From Volvox africanus (lineage: Eukaryota; Chlorophyta; Chlorophyceae; Chlamydomonadales; Volvocaceae): a stretch of DNA of 64,000 bases. The notes beneath the pieces are model-generated. The model searched no databases. It saw only the letters and a list, made by a program, of their open reading frames with translations, and was not told the origin of the DNA. The translations under genes were made by a program, and so were the position numbers. Every line of letters begins with the position of its first letter. Position 1 is the first letter of the stretch. Location of the stretch: positions 2,555,501 to 2,619,500 of the forward strand of contig BSDZ01000009.1 in NCBI GenBank assembly GCA_030268105.1. The letters run 5' to 3'. Positions 1-12,160 of this stretch are shown in pieces.

Positions 1-3000
1 GTGCAGTGACCACTGTGGCCGCGCGGTATGAATCGCAAAAGAGTAAGCATCGGCATATACATCTGGTGGTGGCTGCGGCCGTGGCGGAGCGTGATGAGGC
101 TGAGGCACGGGCGAAGGCGCGGGCGCAACGACAGCAGCAGCAGGGGAAACAGCAGCAACTAAGGCAGCAGTCGCAACAGTCGAGGCAGCTGCATCCGGAT
201 GCTGTGTTGGTGAAAGCCCCCTCGGTGGCCCTGCTGACCACACGCAGCGGTGATGCCGCTGCTGTTCCCACCGTCGCAACAGCCACGGCCGAAATCGCGC
301 AGAGCGTAACGGCGGAGGTGCAGACAAGGCCCGTGAATCGAGAACGGAATCCCGCGTTCTTAGAAGTCCCCACGCAGCCACCATCAGGCGCCACTGACAC
401 AGCCGTTGCCGATGGCCAGGAAGCCGGCAACCTAACAGACGTCCAAGATAGCCCGGCGCGGAGACTTGGGAGCCGCATGTCTGCGACGGCAGCCTCTATG
501 CACAAAAAATGGTCGGCGTTCCCCAGCCGCCGCGCGCGCTCTCGCGCCACCACTTCACCCACTACTTCGCAGTCCGGCTCTGCCATCCCGTCGCCGGTTT
601 TGCCTCCTCGCATGACCGGCGAAGGCGACGGCGGCGATGGAGATGGAGATGCGGTTGGCGGTGGCGGTGACCCCGCAGCAGCCGTCATGGGTTCTCGCCC
701 CTGCAGCCCCATCGCGTACCACCATCGCTCCGGTCTCAGCTACATCGCACTGGGAAACACGATGCCAGTGGGACCCTCTCTGGAGGGACTTCAGCCGGTG
801 GACCCCCGCCAAGGGGAGCTGGAGGCGGCATCGCGGGCAGCACTGGAATCACTAGCGCGGCGGCACGGTGACAGCCACCGCATCATCAAGACTCACCATC
901 ATCAAAACTTTGGTGGCGGTGGCAGTCGCGCTGGCAGTGCCTCAACGGCGTCCAGACCAGGGACGTCTGGCGGGATGGGGGAACGAGCTGGTGGCCAGTC
1001 GCAGCGGAGGATCCGGTCCAGGCCCTCAGGGACAGGGACTCCCTCACGCAATGGTGGCGGCGGAGGCGGAGGCACTGAGCAACGGCGGCCAACTGCAGGT
1101 GGAATGAGCACCGGTCGGGCGGATGACGGTGGCTTTGACGGCGGCGCTGGCGGAGGTGGAGTGCTGCGGTTCTCGGAACGTGGTAGCGGCGGGGACGACG
1201 ACTACGATGGCGTCCGTGTGGGCAGCAACGAGTCGGGCGGACGCCGCCGCAACGGCCGTGTGCGCAGCGGCAGCAGTCGTCAAAGCGCCCGAAACGGTGG
1301 AGGCGGTGGGAGCACGAGCGTTCGTCGGCGGGGCAGGACCTCCCCGTTATCCGCGCATTCTCATTCCATCGCCGGTTTGTCAGCGGTTCCCGTCTTTGGG
1401 TCCGGTGCGCCAGGGAGCAGCGGGGAGGAGGTCATTTTTGCGACCAGCGCCGGTGGCGGCAACATCGCAAAGCAGAGTCAGGGACGCTCCTCCCCCAGCT
1501 CGCAGGCTGGTGAGGGGGCCGCCGGTGGCGGTAATAGCGTCGTTAACAACGGCCTTCGACGGCTATCTGACTTGGCGGTTTCGGTCGGTTTACACGTTGG
1601 GCCTAATCGGTCCCGTCGGGCCTCCTCCCCCCGCTCGTCCGGAAGCGCCGGGATGCTTGCTCCAGTGCTGCTTGATACCTCTGATGACGATAGCTTAAAC
1701 GGCGCTGAAGCTCAGGGTGGTGAGGAGGGACAGGAGGAAGATGACGCAGCGGTGTTTGGCGGTCGGCACATGAACGAGCCGTGGGGTGGATCCGGTGGCG
1801 GCGGTGGGCGGTTGGGCAGCCGACCAAGCACCAGCGCATCCCTAAATGCAGGTGGGGGTGCCCTACAACTGTCCTGGGGCGTTGCGGCAGGTGCAGGCAA
1901 CGCCGCTGGTGTGGCGGCGGCAGCGACGGCGGTGCCAGCAGTCGTGGCCGCGAGCACCAGCCGAACCGCAATCTCGACGCCAATACAGCTGCCTTCTGGA
2001 CAGGTTGACTCGCCTATGTCCTCCGGTACACCTCCTCCTGCGCCGGTTGCTGCGGTGGCTGCCATTGGCTCTCCAGGAACGGATGTGAAGCTTTCAGGCC
2101 TCTTGGGCCGCAGCGCCGGCGCCGCCTCCTACTCGCCTGATCAGGGCCTGAACCCACCAAGTCTAAGCCGTCACTACAAGCTGGCTGGGGCACGGTGGAA
2201 CCCGACGGCGCCTGGCGCGCTGCGGCCAGGGTACGGCATCGAGAGTGATTACGTGGCAGGCACCTACAACCCGGACCTTATGGAGCGGGTTGCAACGGCG
2301 CGGGACGCAGCAGCGTTAACAGGGGAGGAAGTGCCCGTTGATTATAAATCCCCTGTTCAGGCCGCCACTGGCCGCAGCATCCTACCACCGCCACCGTTAA
2401 CGCAGCGGCAGCCATTGCTTGCGGGGGTCGGCGCTGCAGGCCCACCAGCGGCACTGACCACACCGCCGTCATCCTTGCAAATTTCGTTAGATTTGTCACT
2501 TTTGACGCCCGCGGGACGCGCTGCTGCGGCCAACGCCAAGGCGGCTATTGCTATTGCTGATGTTCTAAATCCTGTAACAAGGGCCCTGACGAACACAGCG
2601 GCCCTGGCAACGACCAACGGGTCCGAGCTGCCGGTGCCGCTGCAAGCATTGGCAGACGCGCGTGGCACCAGTGGCGGCGGCTCCAGCAGCACTGCCGGTC
2701 GCACCACTGTCCAGCTGCCGGTATCGACTATGATGGCCGCAACCACACTGGCACAACAGCTGGTTGCTGCACCTCGAAGCTCTCGAATGTCTCCTGATGC
2801 GACTCATCGCCGCACTGGCGCTGGCAATGGTAGCGGCGGTGTTTGCGGTGGCGATGCTGCCCTCAGTCGCTTAGCTGCGGCTGGGCACCGTGAAGAGGAG
2901 CGAGTCGTCTCACGAACGATGCGGCCCTCCCAATCCGTGTGGGGCCGGGCTGAGTTGGACGAGCATGACATCCTGCAGCCCCTGAACCAGCACCTGGCAG

Positions 3001-3401
3001 CAACCACCTGGGCAGCTGCCGCTGCGGTCGCCGTCGGTCCCAGCTGCCCACGGCCCACGCCCGCGGGTGCTGCGGCTGTGGCTGCGGCAGCAGCGGCCGC
3101 TGCTACTGCTACTGCTGCTGAACGGCGCGCCGTGACGGCACCAGCAGGGTTGCGCCAGGCAGCAGGGGCGCCGCCACCGCCACCACCGCCAGTGGCGGGA
3201 GGGATGCCGCGTCCGCTAATTCCGGAGCCGCGGCTATGGCGTGGCAACCCGCTGGATCTGAAGGCTGCCTTTCCGAAGGGCGAGAAGGTGTATCGGCTGG
3301 TTACGGATGTGCAGGCCAACGCGCGGTTGCTCCGAGAGGTTGAAAAGGACATAACACCAGTAGAGTTTCGGAACCGGGTGCGACGCGGGGTGGTGTTATG
3401 A
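1..3401 (+). CDS. Large Ala/Gly/Ser-rich protein of unknown function, 3' part
   Basis: Reading is open from the window edge to a TGA ending at 3401, giving at least 1,131 residues. The first in-frame candidate start is only a GTG, so this is the last exon or exons of a gene that begins upstream. The N-terminal 700 residues are low complexity: Gln runs near residues 40-60, Gly-rich runs with Arg and Ser near 300-480, and Ala-rich stretches. Two islands look more constrained. One lies at about residues 718-790 (nt 2157-2375) and contains RHYKLAGARWNP and YVAGTYNPDLM. The other is the extreme C terminus, about residues 1068-1131, with KGEKVYRLVTDVQANARLL. A poly-Ala tract lies around nt 3072-3120. 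I recognise no domain. Gene-like codon use and a downstream TGTAA support real coding, as opposed to a chance ORF in GC-rich DNA. Confidence 0.7.
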   Translation, partial: AVTTVAARYESQKSKHRHIHLVVAAAVAERDEAEARAKARAQRQQQQGKQQQLRQQSQQSRQLHPDAVLVKAPSVALLTTRSGDAAAVPTVATATAEIAQSVTAEVQTRPVNRERNPAFLEVPTQPPSGATDTAVADGQEAGNLTDVQDSPARRLGSRMSATAASMHKKWSAFPSRRARSRATTSPTTSQSGSAIPSPVLPPRMTGEGDGGDGDGDAVGGGGDPAAAVMGSRPCSPIAYHHRSGLSYIALGNTMPVGPSLEGLQPVDPRQGELEAASRAALESLARRHGDSHRIIKTHHHQNFGGGGSRAGSASTASRPGTSGGMGERAGGQSQRRIRSRPSGTGTPSRNGGGGGGGTEQRRPTAGGMSTGRADDGGFDGGAGGGGVLRFSERGSGGDDDYDGVRVGSNESGGRRRNGRVRSGSSRQSARNGGGGGSTSVRRRGRTSPLSAHSHSIAGLSAVPVFGSGAPGSSGEEVIFATSAGGGNIAKQSQGRSSPSSQAGEGAAGGGNSVVNNGLRRLSDLAVSVGLHVGPNRSRRASSPRSSGSAGMLAPVLLDTSDDDSLNGAEAQGGEEGQEEDDAAVFGGRHMNEPWGGSGGGGGRLGSRPSTSASLNAGGGALQLSWGVAAGAGNAAGVAAAATAVPAVVAASTSRTAISTPIQLPSGQVDSPMSSGTPPPAPVAAVAAIGSPGTDVKLSGLLGRSAGAASYSPDQGLNPPSLSRHYKLAGARWNPTAPGALRPGYGIESDYVAGTYNPDLMERVATARDAAALTGEEVPVDYKSPVQAATGRSILPPPPLTQRQPLLAGVGAAGPPAALTTPPSSLQISLDLSLLTPAGRAAAANAKAAIAIADVLNPVTRALTNTAALATTNGSELPVPLQALADARGTSGGGSSSTAGRTTVQLPVSTMMAATTLAQQLVAAPRSSRMSPDATHRRTGAGNGSGGVCGGDAALSRLAAAGHREEERVVSRTMRPSQSVWGRAELDEHDILQPLNQHLAATTWAAAAAVAVGPSCPRPTPAGAAAVAAAAAAAATATAAERRAVTAPAGLRQAAGAPPPPPPPVAGGMPRPLIPEPRLWRGNPLDLKAAFPKGEKVYRLVTDVQANARLLREVEKDITPVEFRNRVRRGVVL

Positions 3402-3568
3402 GCTTACTGCTGCCACCGCTGCTACAGCACGGGAAAGTACGTGCAACACGGGCGACTAGCGGAGGGACAATCGGTACATGGGTGACCGGCGGGGAGGCCG
3501 TACGTGCTGCGCAACGTACAGTTGCTCGAGGCAATATACCCTCTCATAGGGTCCGAAGATACTGCAGC

Positions 3569-3573
3569 TGTAA
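3569..3573 (+). terminator. Probable polyadenylation signal TGTAA
   Basis: TGTAA lies 168 bases after the stop codon of the gene ending at 3401. TGTAA is the usual volvocine poly(A) signal. The distance is short but acceptable for a 3' UTR. Confidence 0.45.
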
Positions 3574-5178
3574 TTCTCATTTAAGTATGGTTTGTATGCC
3601 CGGTTCGGTTGGGGTGGTTGTATGGCTTGTGTTGTGGTGAACGCGCCTTCCAACCAGCCTGCATGTGTACTGGAAGTACTGAAATTGCAGCTGCATTCAA
3701 AGCTGGAGGTGCAAAATACGAGCGCTGGAGCTCTGAGGCTGGCTGCTGTGTGCAACGTGCCGGTGTGAAAGGCTGTGGTGCAGACCCACCCGGCGCGCGT
3801 TGGGCTGTCGATTTATGTGCGTGATGAGGCAACAGTGTGCATTGCAATACATGGGCTCGTGCATGATTTATCACTGGTGGGTCGTGGTGGTTGGAGTGTA
3901 CTATTTTGTTCTTGACTCACAACTGAGAATGGTTCAGCGCCTTCCGAATGGATAACACAATTTTGGAGGACTTGCAAAGGGCGTTGCCTGCTTCTTTTGC
4001 GCCGGATTCCTTTGCCCGGCTAGCATGTTTTTGGCCAGAACTGCCTACCAACCCGGTCATTAGTTAATTGCATGAACGTGACATAACCGCAAGAATGAGG
4101 ACGAGTAAGTCTCGAGCACAGCAAACACAACACCACCGCGCCATGCAGCTCTTTGCATCTGAGGACTTCACGATGTGCTTCCATCTCACCATGTGGGCAC
4201 CGCACTGTATTTGGCGGCATTCAACCGGCTCCTGACCATCACCAAAAGCGCTCTTGCATACCGATGCCAATTTGGCATTTATACATAAACTTGTTTGTTT
4301 GGGGAACCATAAGCTGTTCGGGGATTACGAGAAAGCGTTGGCATCCGCGTATCTAAGGCGCGGATTACAACAAGACGGGCAATCTGCACCACACACCGTC
4401 AGATGTCATCAGCGAAAAGCAGACTCACCCAAGCTTGCATTCACCAAGAAGGTCATTCGTGAAAATCAATTTTACGCTGTAACCCATTCCCCTAGCGCCA
4501 TCCGTGCCTTACTGCCATGCGCTCCAACAGAAGCGCACGGCTCTGACTGCCGTAAAGCCAAGATCTTTTGGGCAAGCAGAATGCGGTCTACACGCAGCTT
4601 AAGTGCGCATTTTCAGAGCAGTGCTACATATTCGAACGCGGAACCCTGCCAATGCTGGTATCCCAACCTGTAGCGTTTCTTCAGTGCTTGCATGCAGCTA
4701 GTTGTGCCAGTCCGTCCGGTCCTGCCACAAAGGCACACGCCCTTGAAATACCGAGGACAACCGGACGATCCCATCCCGCATGAAGTGAACGAGAAAAGAC
4801 AGGTCCGCAAGAGGATAGATCAGAAAAGAGATATTTTAATCAGAGAGCCTTCGGCTTGTTGCCAATTCCCACTCCATCATATCAGCCACAACCAGCCAGC
4901 CAGCCAGCCTGGTCACACCCTGCCCTGGTCACGCCAACCTGTTACTCACGTGGACGCAAAAGCATGCGAATATTGCGCACACCGGCATGCACAACGTCAC
5001 CTCTCCGGGTGCCCACCACCTGCTGGTACGCCTCCTCCCGCGCACGTACTTGGGCTTTTATTCTCCATCGGCTTACCCAGCTTCACTCAGCTTGCATCAC
5101 CCCAGACAAGAAACCCTGCTCTCGAGCGTTCGGTCCGTCGCCCTCGAGAACCCTCGCTAAGGCAACAGGATCCGCGTA
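3574..5178. other. Intergenic region between convergent genes
   Basis: No convincing exon on either strand. It should hold the 3' UTR of the minus-strand NEK gene; a minus-strand TGTAA (TTACA at 4365-4369) is a candidate poly(A) signal. A short CCAG/AGCC tandem run lies at about 4886-4910. Confidence 0.5.
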
Positions 5179-7361
5179 CTACATCAGCGCGGATTGCAAC
5201 CCGTGCATGTCCTCGAAATAAATTAGCTGGTCGATGAGGTGGACGTATTGCATGCGTCCCGGACCCAGCCGCTGCAGCAGCTCCTGCCGGAAGGCCGCGT
5301 CGTCCGTCATGCCCTGTGCCATCCGCTTCCGGATGTACCCGTAGATGAGCTCGTAAAGCGGCTGGCCCAGGTTGTATGCGCACACCTGCAGGGCCCCAAG
5401 AGGGAACGCACAAATGTGCATCTTTGGATTTCTTTCGCTCATTAACCCGCATCCGCATCCGCATCCGTATTCTTCGCGCGTACTTTGCTAGGGGCATGTG
5501 CGCTAAGCTGCAACTTCTAAAAGAGTGAATGCTTTGATCGAGTGGTTCAATTGCACCGGCTCGTTTTCCTGGTTCGCCTCATGATCCGCGACAGAGTTCT
5601 GGACCCCCGTGCCAGGGTGCTGCATTTAGGAGAACAAAGGATGATGCGTGCCAGGCTTATCGCACAGTCCAGCAGGGCCTTAGGGCCGGCGCTATAGCGA
5701 CGTTGCACCGCTTAGAGCATAGCTACGCGCTCTGCGCCCCAAGCAGACGTGCACCAAGACTCCCCTTTAGAACCAATGGGTGCTGGCGATGCCGTTTGAG
5801 AAGTGGTGCCTAACTGCCTTCAGGGGCCATCCTGACGTCTGCCCTCCCAGTCGCACCTCTCGAAGCGCCAGGATGCGGTCAGCGAGGCCTCCCCGGTCCA
5901 GAGCCTGTTGCAGCTGCGGAGATGCCCCTGCGGTGGTGGCGGGTGCGGTGGGTGACGAGACGCCGCTGCCAGGGCTGACCAACTCCGCTTCAAACTCCTG
6001 CATTGCGCAGCTCTCCTGCACAGTGCATGTGAACGACTGAGTACATGTGCAGGTGAACGACATCAACGGCGTTGTGATCCGAAGACTGGAGCTTCATACG
6101 CCGACTGGAGCGATGCGCAACATGGGAGTGGGGAAGGGTTGAGGAGGCGAGCGAGCGACAAGACACCGCATCGGCAATATAAAAGGCCAACGGTTCGAAA
6201 TGTTCTCTGCGGGGGAAGGGCACACTCCAAACCGCGCATGTGATAATGGTGCGCGGCCCGAATACTGGACACCTAAGCGTTATGATCGGCATTACTACGG
6301 CTAGGCATGCGACCTTCCATACGATCAGAGAGATGACCCAACATCAACGAGGTCTTCATGCAAAAGCATCCTTTCTAGAAAGCACCGATGGTCCTTATAT
6401 TGCAGCATAGGTCGGGTCCGTAATGCAAGGACTGAAGCGCACCCCGTATTCCAGGTCTTCGTCACTGTCGCTAACGCCCTGACAAGTGGGGCCCCGCGGC
6501 AGTGGCACACCACCACCACCGCTGTAGTACGATAGCTGGGGGCCCCCGACGTCGCCGCTGAATTCGCGCAGAAGCACGTTGTCAACCCCGCCGCCATGAC
6601 TAGCGGAGCAGGTAGGATGCAGGTGGTGTGGCGAGGAGTATTGTATGTGCTGCTGTTGTTGCATTGGGTGGTAGTCGCCACTGCCGCCGTGCGCGGAAAA
6701 GGACGAGCTGTCTGTGGCTCGCCTGAGAGCCATGACGGGAAGGAAGCGCGGACAAAGGATGCGGCTATCAGCGATATGGGCAGCCTCAACTTACACAGAC
6801 CTGAACCCGAGCTCAACCCGCAGTCATATGACCCCTGAAATAATTTAGACCGTGTCCATAATTTAAGCGAACCTGCGAACCCACATGTCGCATCCCCAAA
6901 GCACCGACTTGACAGGGGCAACGTTGCCTTTTGCAGCCACGTCTCCACCGTATCTACTTACCATACCTGCTCAGAGCAGGTAACCCCGTAAGTCGCATGT
7001 ATGCTCGTAACTGCACATGTCAAATGCGTCTTATGCAATCACCCTATGCTACACACAGCTGCTACTACTGCAGGTCTGGCCCCGCAGGCCTGGCCTGTCT
7101 CACGCCTTCGTCAGCCTCTAAGCCCCAATCCAAGTCTACGAGCTCCCACACTAAAAGCTTTCAGCCAGCGGCCAAGGTCGCACCTGGCAGTCGTGGCGAC
7201 CTGGTTGCTGGGTGATGGCGTATACAACTGCTGCAGCCTGGCGGCTGCCTGTTTGCGCTCCTCAAAGTATGCTTTGCGCGCATGCAGCAACTCCGCCTCT
7301 CGTCGTCGCGCTTCCTCCTCCTTACGGGCCTTCATGCGCGTCTGCAGAATTGGGGAGTGGC

Positions 7362-7393
<32 letters not shown>

Positions 7394-10300
7394 CAGAATC
7401 AATTATGGATCAAGGGCCCCACGACAACAATCACGGTGTCTGTAACAGTCACAGTAGACATGCTTGGTACCTTTCACAGATGATGCTGTCCTGCCATAGG
7501 CCTTCCGGGGAAATCCGCGCGTGGAAATTACGAGCTGCCGCGGCGCCAGGGGATGATGGTATGGAGCAGATTGACCATGGTTGCAGACGCGTAGACGTGC
7601 TAGGTAAGCCATGGCAGGACAAATCACCCTCTTCCAGAATGCCTCTAAACAACAAGAAGGTTCCCCAGGGGTGAAATAAGATAATCGCCTGGCGGACTAT
7701 TTGCACTATCGCAGGCTATAAGCTATGTCGCACGCAAAGAGTGCATGCACTTTTTGTATCTTGCGCACGTCCCCAGTTGGGTTCTTCCTGCCCGCACCTT
7801 TGGGTCCATCGCTGCTGTCGTTGTTCCAGCCCCCGGCGGCGACGTGGCTCCACCGCCCGCACCCCCATACTCCGGGGACTGCGGCCGCGAGCTGCGCAAC
7901 TGCCGCTGCTCCCTATGCCTTTCCAGCGCCGAGTCCACATCACCGGCCAGGTGGGAGAGGAACGGCGAATGCTGGTACTGCACCATCCCGCTGCCTGGTT
8001 GCTGCAGAGGCCCCGAGATCTGCATTGGTAGATCGCGCTGGCTGCTGCGAGCCTGCTGGATAGGGCGGACGTATGTACATATGCAGTACGATGATAAACC
8101 GAACCATAGGCCCGATGATGGACTTGTGGGATGAACGAACGGTACGTGGGTGGGGCTCAAATTGACCCTAACACTTCACAATTGAGACGGATTGGCGAAA
8201 GGACAGATTTAAAGCCGGCCTGAAAATGCTGTACGCAGGAGAGAAGGGTGTCGTGTGAGCTGCGCAGTTCGGTATTGATGGCCGGCTGGCGGAAGGGGCT
8301 TAGTGGCGAGAGTCAGCAGCCGCTTTGCCGAGGAACAGGAATGTACGCTACATAGCAATCCGGCAGCCCCACTCGCCCATCCAAACCTAAACGATTCAAT
8401 TGCTCCTTTATCGGCCTCCAAACCCCTGACCCCGCACCTGTTGCGTATCAGCACTCTGGCTGTGCTGACGGTCTCGGACACAGCGGCTCAGGTGCGCGAG
8501 CTCGCCGGAAATCTCCCACTCCCCCCCATCCACAAAAAATACCTCAACGTGCATCAATACCTGCAGCCGCTGCAGCGCCTCCTCCTTTTCCCGCCAGGAC
8601 TTGCCACTGAGTCCGGACGGCCCCACCGCGCCTCCACCGGGACTCAGTCCGCTGCTGACCACGGAAACCCGCGCGGCGCCGCCCAAACTAGGCTCCGACG
8701 CCTGGCCCGCCAGCTGCGGCGATGATGCTTGGTGCGGCGAGGCCGACACCCGCCGGCTCACTGGACTGCCGTTTGCAGGTGCACCCGAGCTTCCCTGTGC
8801 AGCCCCGTGGGCCTTCACATTGGGAAAAGGAAAGGAAAACGCGGAGCGGTTTGCATTGTGCCAGCTACGCGGCTTGCCAGTCGGCTCGCGAGCTCGGCAC
8901 AGGCACGGAGAGGCGCTCATTTGAAGTCCGATTCAAACCAAGGTCCAGACTCTCCAAAGCGCGGGTTAGGTCCCCGGACATCACAGCTACGAAGTGATGA
9001 CACACCAGAACGCCGCGCATCTCCATGTGGGAACCCAGCGTTGCGCGATGCCCAGTACACCTGCTTACAGCCCCTTCGACGCCATCCGCGGGACCGCTGC
9101 AATCCCCACCCGCCTACCTGCTTCATCAACGCCTCCCGCTCCAGCTGTATCCGGCGTAGCCGATCGTTGGCCGCCTCCAACGCCCGGTCCAGCTGGCTGG
9201 GTGATAGCCCTGCGCCGCTGGGCCCCACCGGGTCTAAGCTGACCCCCGTACCTTGGCTATGGCGATGGAACGACGGTACCCTGGGAAAGTAAAGGACACC
9301 GGCGCCGACAGAACATGAAAACACACGTGTCAATGCCGTGCCAATCAGGGGACAGAACCATCAGGTTCGAGTCCGCAATCAGGTCGCTGACCGTAACCAT
9401 CCTCTCTCTTCCGTTTTGGCTTAACCTTCGTTCACAATCACGACGCCGCATGATAAATAAAAGCACAGAAAGCAGGCCAGCTACCTGGCGACACTGACTA
9501 GGACCTGGGCTGCAGCGGTTTTCAAGTGTCAGCGCTTGATAACTGCCCGACATTTCGTTTTTGCGGCCTCAATTACCTTCCCCGCTAACTTCACATATAG
9601 ATTTTGCCGGCTCTTTCAACCAGGCACACGCATGAACAGGATCCTAACCGACAACAGCTATTCCCAATGGCAGCTATGCTTCGCGACGGCTACTCAAAGC
9701 TGCCGCTGACGCACCCGGGTCCCAGCTGCCCACATTCTGTCCCGCGGTTGCTGCGACCACCAGCAGACCGACCACCAGCTGCACCGCGTTGCTGCTCCAG
9801 CTGTCCCACCGTCTCTCGAGCTCGAGCCACATACTCCTGGAGGACAGCCAGCCAGCCATGCCATGCCACATAACCCGTCATTCGCTTCTACGGATTGGCG
9901 CCAGTGCACTTGTAGGTTTGGGGGATGGGGTGCTTGTCACATCACACACACTGGACTGTAATGGACGGTTTCACCCGGTGAAAAGTACATCGGCGGGACT
10001 GGTGCCCTCTGCGTCCTAAGTCCACAGTATACGCGCATTTTACCAGGCGTAGCCACCGCACAAAGATGGGTGGCCGCAATCCATGATCCGCGTCGCATGT
10101 GTACATGACAGGATATGCGGTGTTAGCGACCTCTACGTCTTCCCCCCGACAGGGAGAAAAGCTAGGTTATTTCGAAATCACGCAGTCTTCCTCGTAGGTG
10201 ATCACACCTTTATGAAGGGCATCTTAAGAATCTGCTCAGGTGAGGGGCGCATCTTGGGATTCTTGCACAACAGCTGTCGTACAAGGTCCTTCAACTCTTG

Positions 10301-11593
10301 ACTGAATCCCTGCAGGTGTTACATGTGGGTGGTATGTCCCCACTACTAAGATCATCAGTCAAGCCTTTCAATCAAGACATCTTGGTCCCCACTCTATCCC
10401 TTTCTCTCCCGTTTATCGGCATATGGGTCACGCCCCACGGAACCTGAGTGTGAAGGTTTGACATCCCAACCCTGCCGGGCGCAATCCAGATTCAACAGTC
10501 CGCCAGCGAAACCCCGATCGACTTGCCTGTGGTATGGGCAGGTGCTCGCCACGAAGAATCTTCATGACAAGACTGGACATATCGGTCGCGTCAAAGGCGT
10601 GCTTCAGGCTCATCATTTCATACAAGACGCATCCTAGTGACCACATGTCAGATTTGAAGTCGTACGGCATCGAGGACATGACCTCTGCGTTCAGCACAGG
10701 CAGGGATCATTGGGAGTGGAGTCCAACTCAAGATATCGTGCGCTGAAGTCGATTGTCGGCAGCAGTTAACATCGTATTGTTAGTTCCATGACATCTTGCC
10801 TGTCCACTGCGCGGGCGAGAAGTTCCGAAAAGGGAGCCTGAAAATGAAAATGGGTCATGAATAGGAATGTGGATTATTCCCCTAGACGCCCCGAAACCAA
10901 GCATGCGCCCATTTTTATACACCCTGTGCGCGTACTGATTCATGGCGCACCTGGCGACATGTAGTACGGTGTGCCGATGATGGTGGAAGCCAAATCCATT
11001 GTGCCGTTTAGGGGGCGGCTTATACCGAAGTCACCCAGTCGAATACTTCCTCCGGAAGTCAGGAATATGTTTTGCGTCTTCAAGTCGCGGTGCAAGATGT
11101 TCTTTGAGTGCACATGCTGGATAGCTAGTAACACCTGTGCAAATAGGTCAAGCAGATGGGCCTCCGGTAGGGCCGCCTTCCTGGCGCGAAGCAGCTGGTA
11201 CAAGTCACCAGCATCGCAGTATTCCGTGACGATGCATAGATGTCCTTTGTACATGAAGTGATCCACGTAACTGCAAGGAAAGCGCGCCGTTTTATATCCC
11301 AAATACACTTTGGCTCGTCCCGCAACACGGCTAAACATGCATGAACATGGCGACATCATTATAATAGTATCTTGCACCCAATTTGTAGGGGTAACCGCGC
11401 GTACCCACCTGAGGACGAGTGGGTGCGAGAGGCTACGCAAGACCTTGACCTCACTGTCGGCTGACGAGTCGGAGCCATCAACCTTGACCTTTTTAAGAAC
11501 GTATTGTTGAGATGGGTTGACCCTGAGACTTACAAGGTATGCAGAGCCATAAGTGCCGGTTCCTAATTTCTTCACGACAAGGTAGTTTTGCAT
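5179..11593 (-). CDS. NIMA-related protein kinase (NEK family), 12 exons
   Basis: Ser/Thr kinase of the NIMA family; in algae these act in cell cycle and cilium length control. Exons: 11593-11409, 11270-10951, 10684-10527, 10309-10208, 9836-9715, 9280-9118, 8794-8561, 8055-7798, 7341-7184, 6722-6443, 5997-5857, 5385-5179. All phases agree and total 775 aa. The kinase domain fills the first four exons: Gly loop GTGTYGSAYLV, Lys in VLKKVK, catalytic HRDLKTQNIFL, DFG, and GTPYYMSPE, whose Glu is completed across an intron, then SDMWSLGCVLYEM. The tail has coiled-coil stretches (SQLDRALEAANDRLRRIQLE; RKEEEARRREAELL) and a C-terminal segment (LGQPLYELIYGYIRKRMAQ ... YVHLIDQLIYFED) like the end of NEK1/NEK5. 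Intron 3 has a GC donor (CAG|GCAAGT). Exons 5-11 rest on splice logic more than homology. The minus-strand start at 11593 opens directly on the kinase N-lobe. Confidence 0.87.
7361..7392. repeat. (CAGG)n microsatellite
   Basis: About seven head-to-tail CAGG/GGCA units, lying in an intron of the NEK gene just upstream (minus strand) of the exon beginning at 7341. Confidence 0.9.
10310..10526 (-). other. GC-AG intron in the NEK gene
   Basis: The donor reads CCACAG|GCAAGT and the acceptor CACCTGCAG|GGATTC. Joining them gives PIPQ-GFSQELKDLV, the expected kinase subdomain X-XI continuity, with no GT donor fitting the phase. Confidence 0.8.
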
Positions 11594-12155
11594 CGGAAAT
11601 TATATTCTAAGCGGGTTATCTTCTTGATGGCGCGTGGGTCTGGAGTCGGGTCAAGAAAGCGGGCTCCAATATTGACTACACGATTCCGCCTGATTGTGGG
11701 ACATTTTTAAATTTGCTCAAATAACAATAATGTCATATGCGCTTAACTCAAATGTATGTTAGGTGTGTTTTTCGGTTGCTAATCGCGACGTGCGATGGCG
11801 CTCCGGGACCTAAGTTCCTTTCATTTCGAACAGATTATGGACGCAGCGTTTTTGCCATGGAAATTTCAGGAGAATCATTGTGAAGCCACTCTGCGTGCAG
11901 CTATCTTCGGATGGCTTGTAGTTACTAACCCGTACGGCCATGCCTTTTCCACCCCGCGCGTTTACATACGAAGCTGCTAACTCCATGGGATATTGATGAA
12001 TCTACAATCAGGCCACGTGCGTAATCTGCACCAAAATCGGGTTTGGCGGCGCGGTCAGGTTCACAGAGGTTCTTACATCAAACGGAAACATCGCCAGCGC
12101 GTACGCACATGAGGTCGAATCTGTCTTCTCCCTGCCTGCATAATGCAGACCTACA
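11594..12155. other. Region upstream of the NEK gene
   Basis: Holds the promoter and 5' UTR of the minus-strand NEK gene. It is AT-rich immediately upstream of the start (about 11690-11770). No coding signal recognised. Confidence 0.4.
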
Positions 12156-12160
12156 TTACA
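12156..12160 (-). terminator. Candidate poly(A) signal (TGTAA on minus strand)
   Basis: TTACA on the plus strand, i.e. TGTAA on the minus strand, 530 bases past the COX5B stop codon. This is consistent with a typical volvocine 3' UTR length. Confidence 0.4.
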
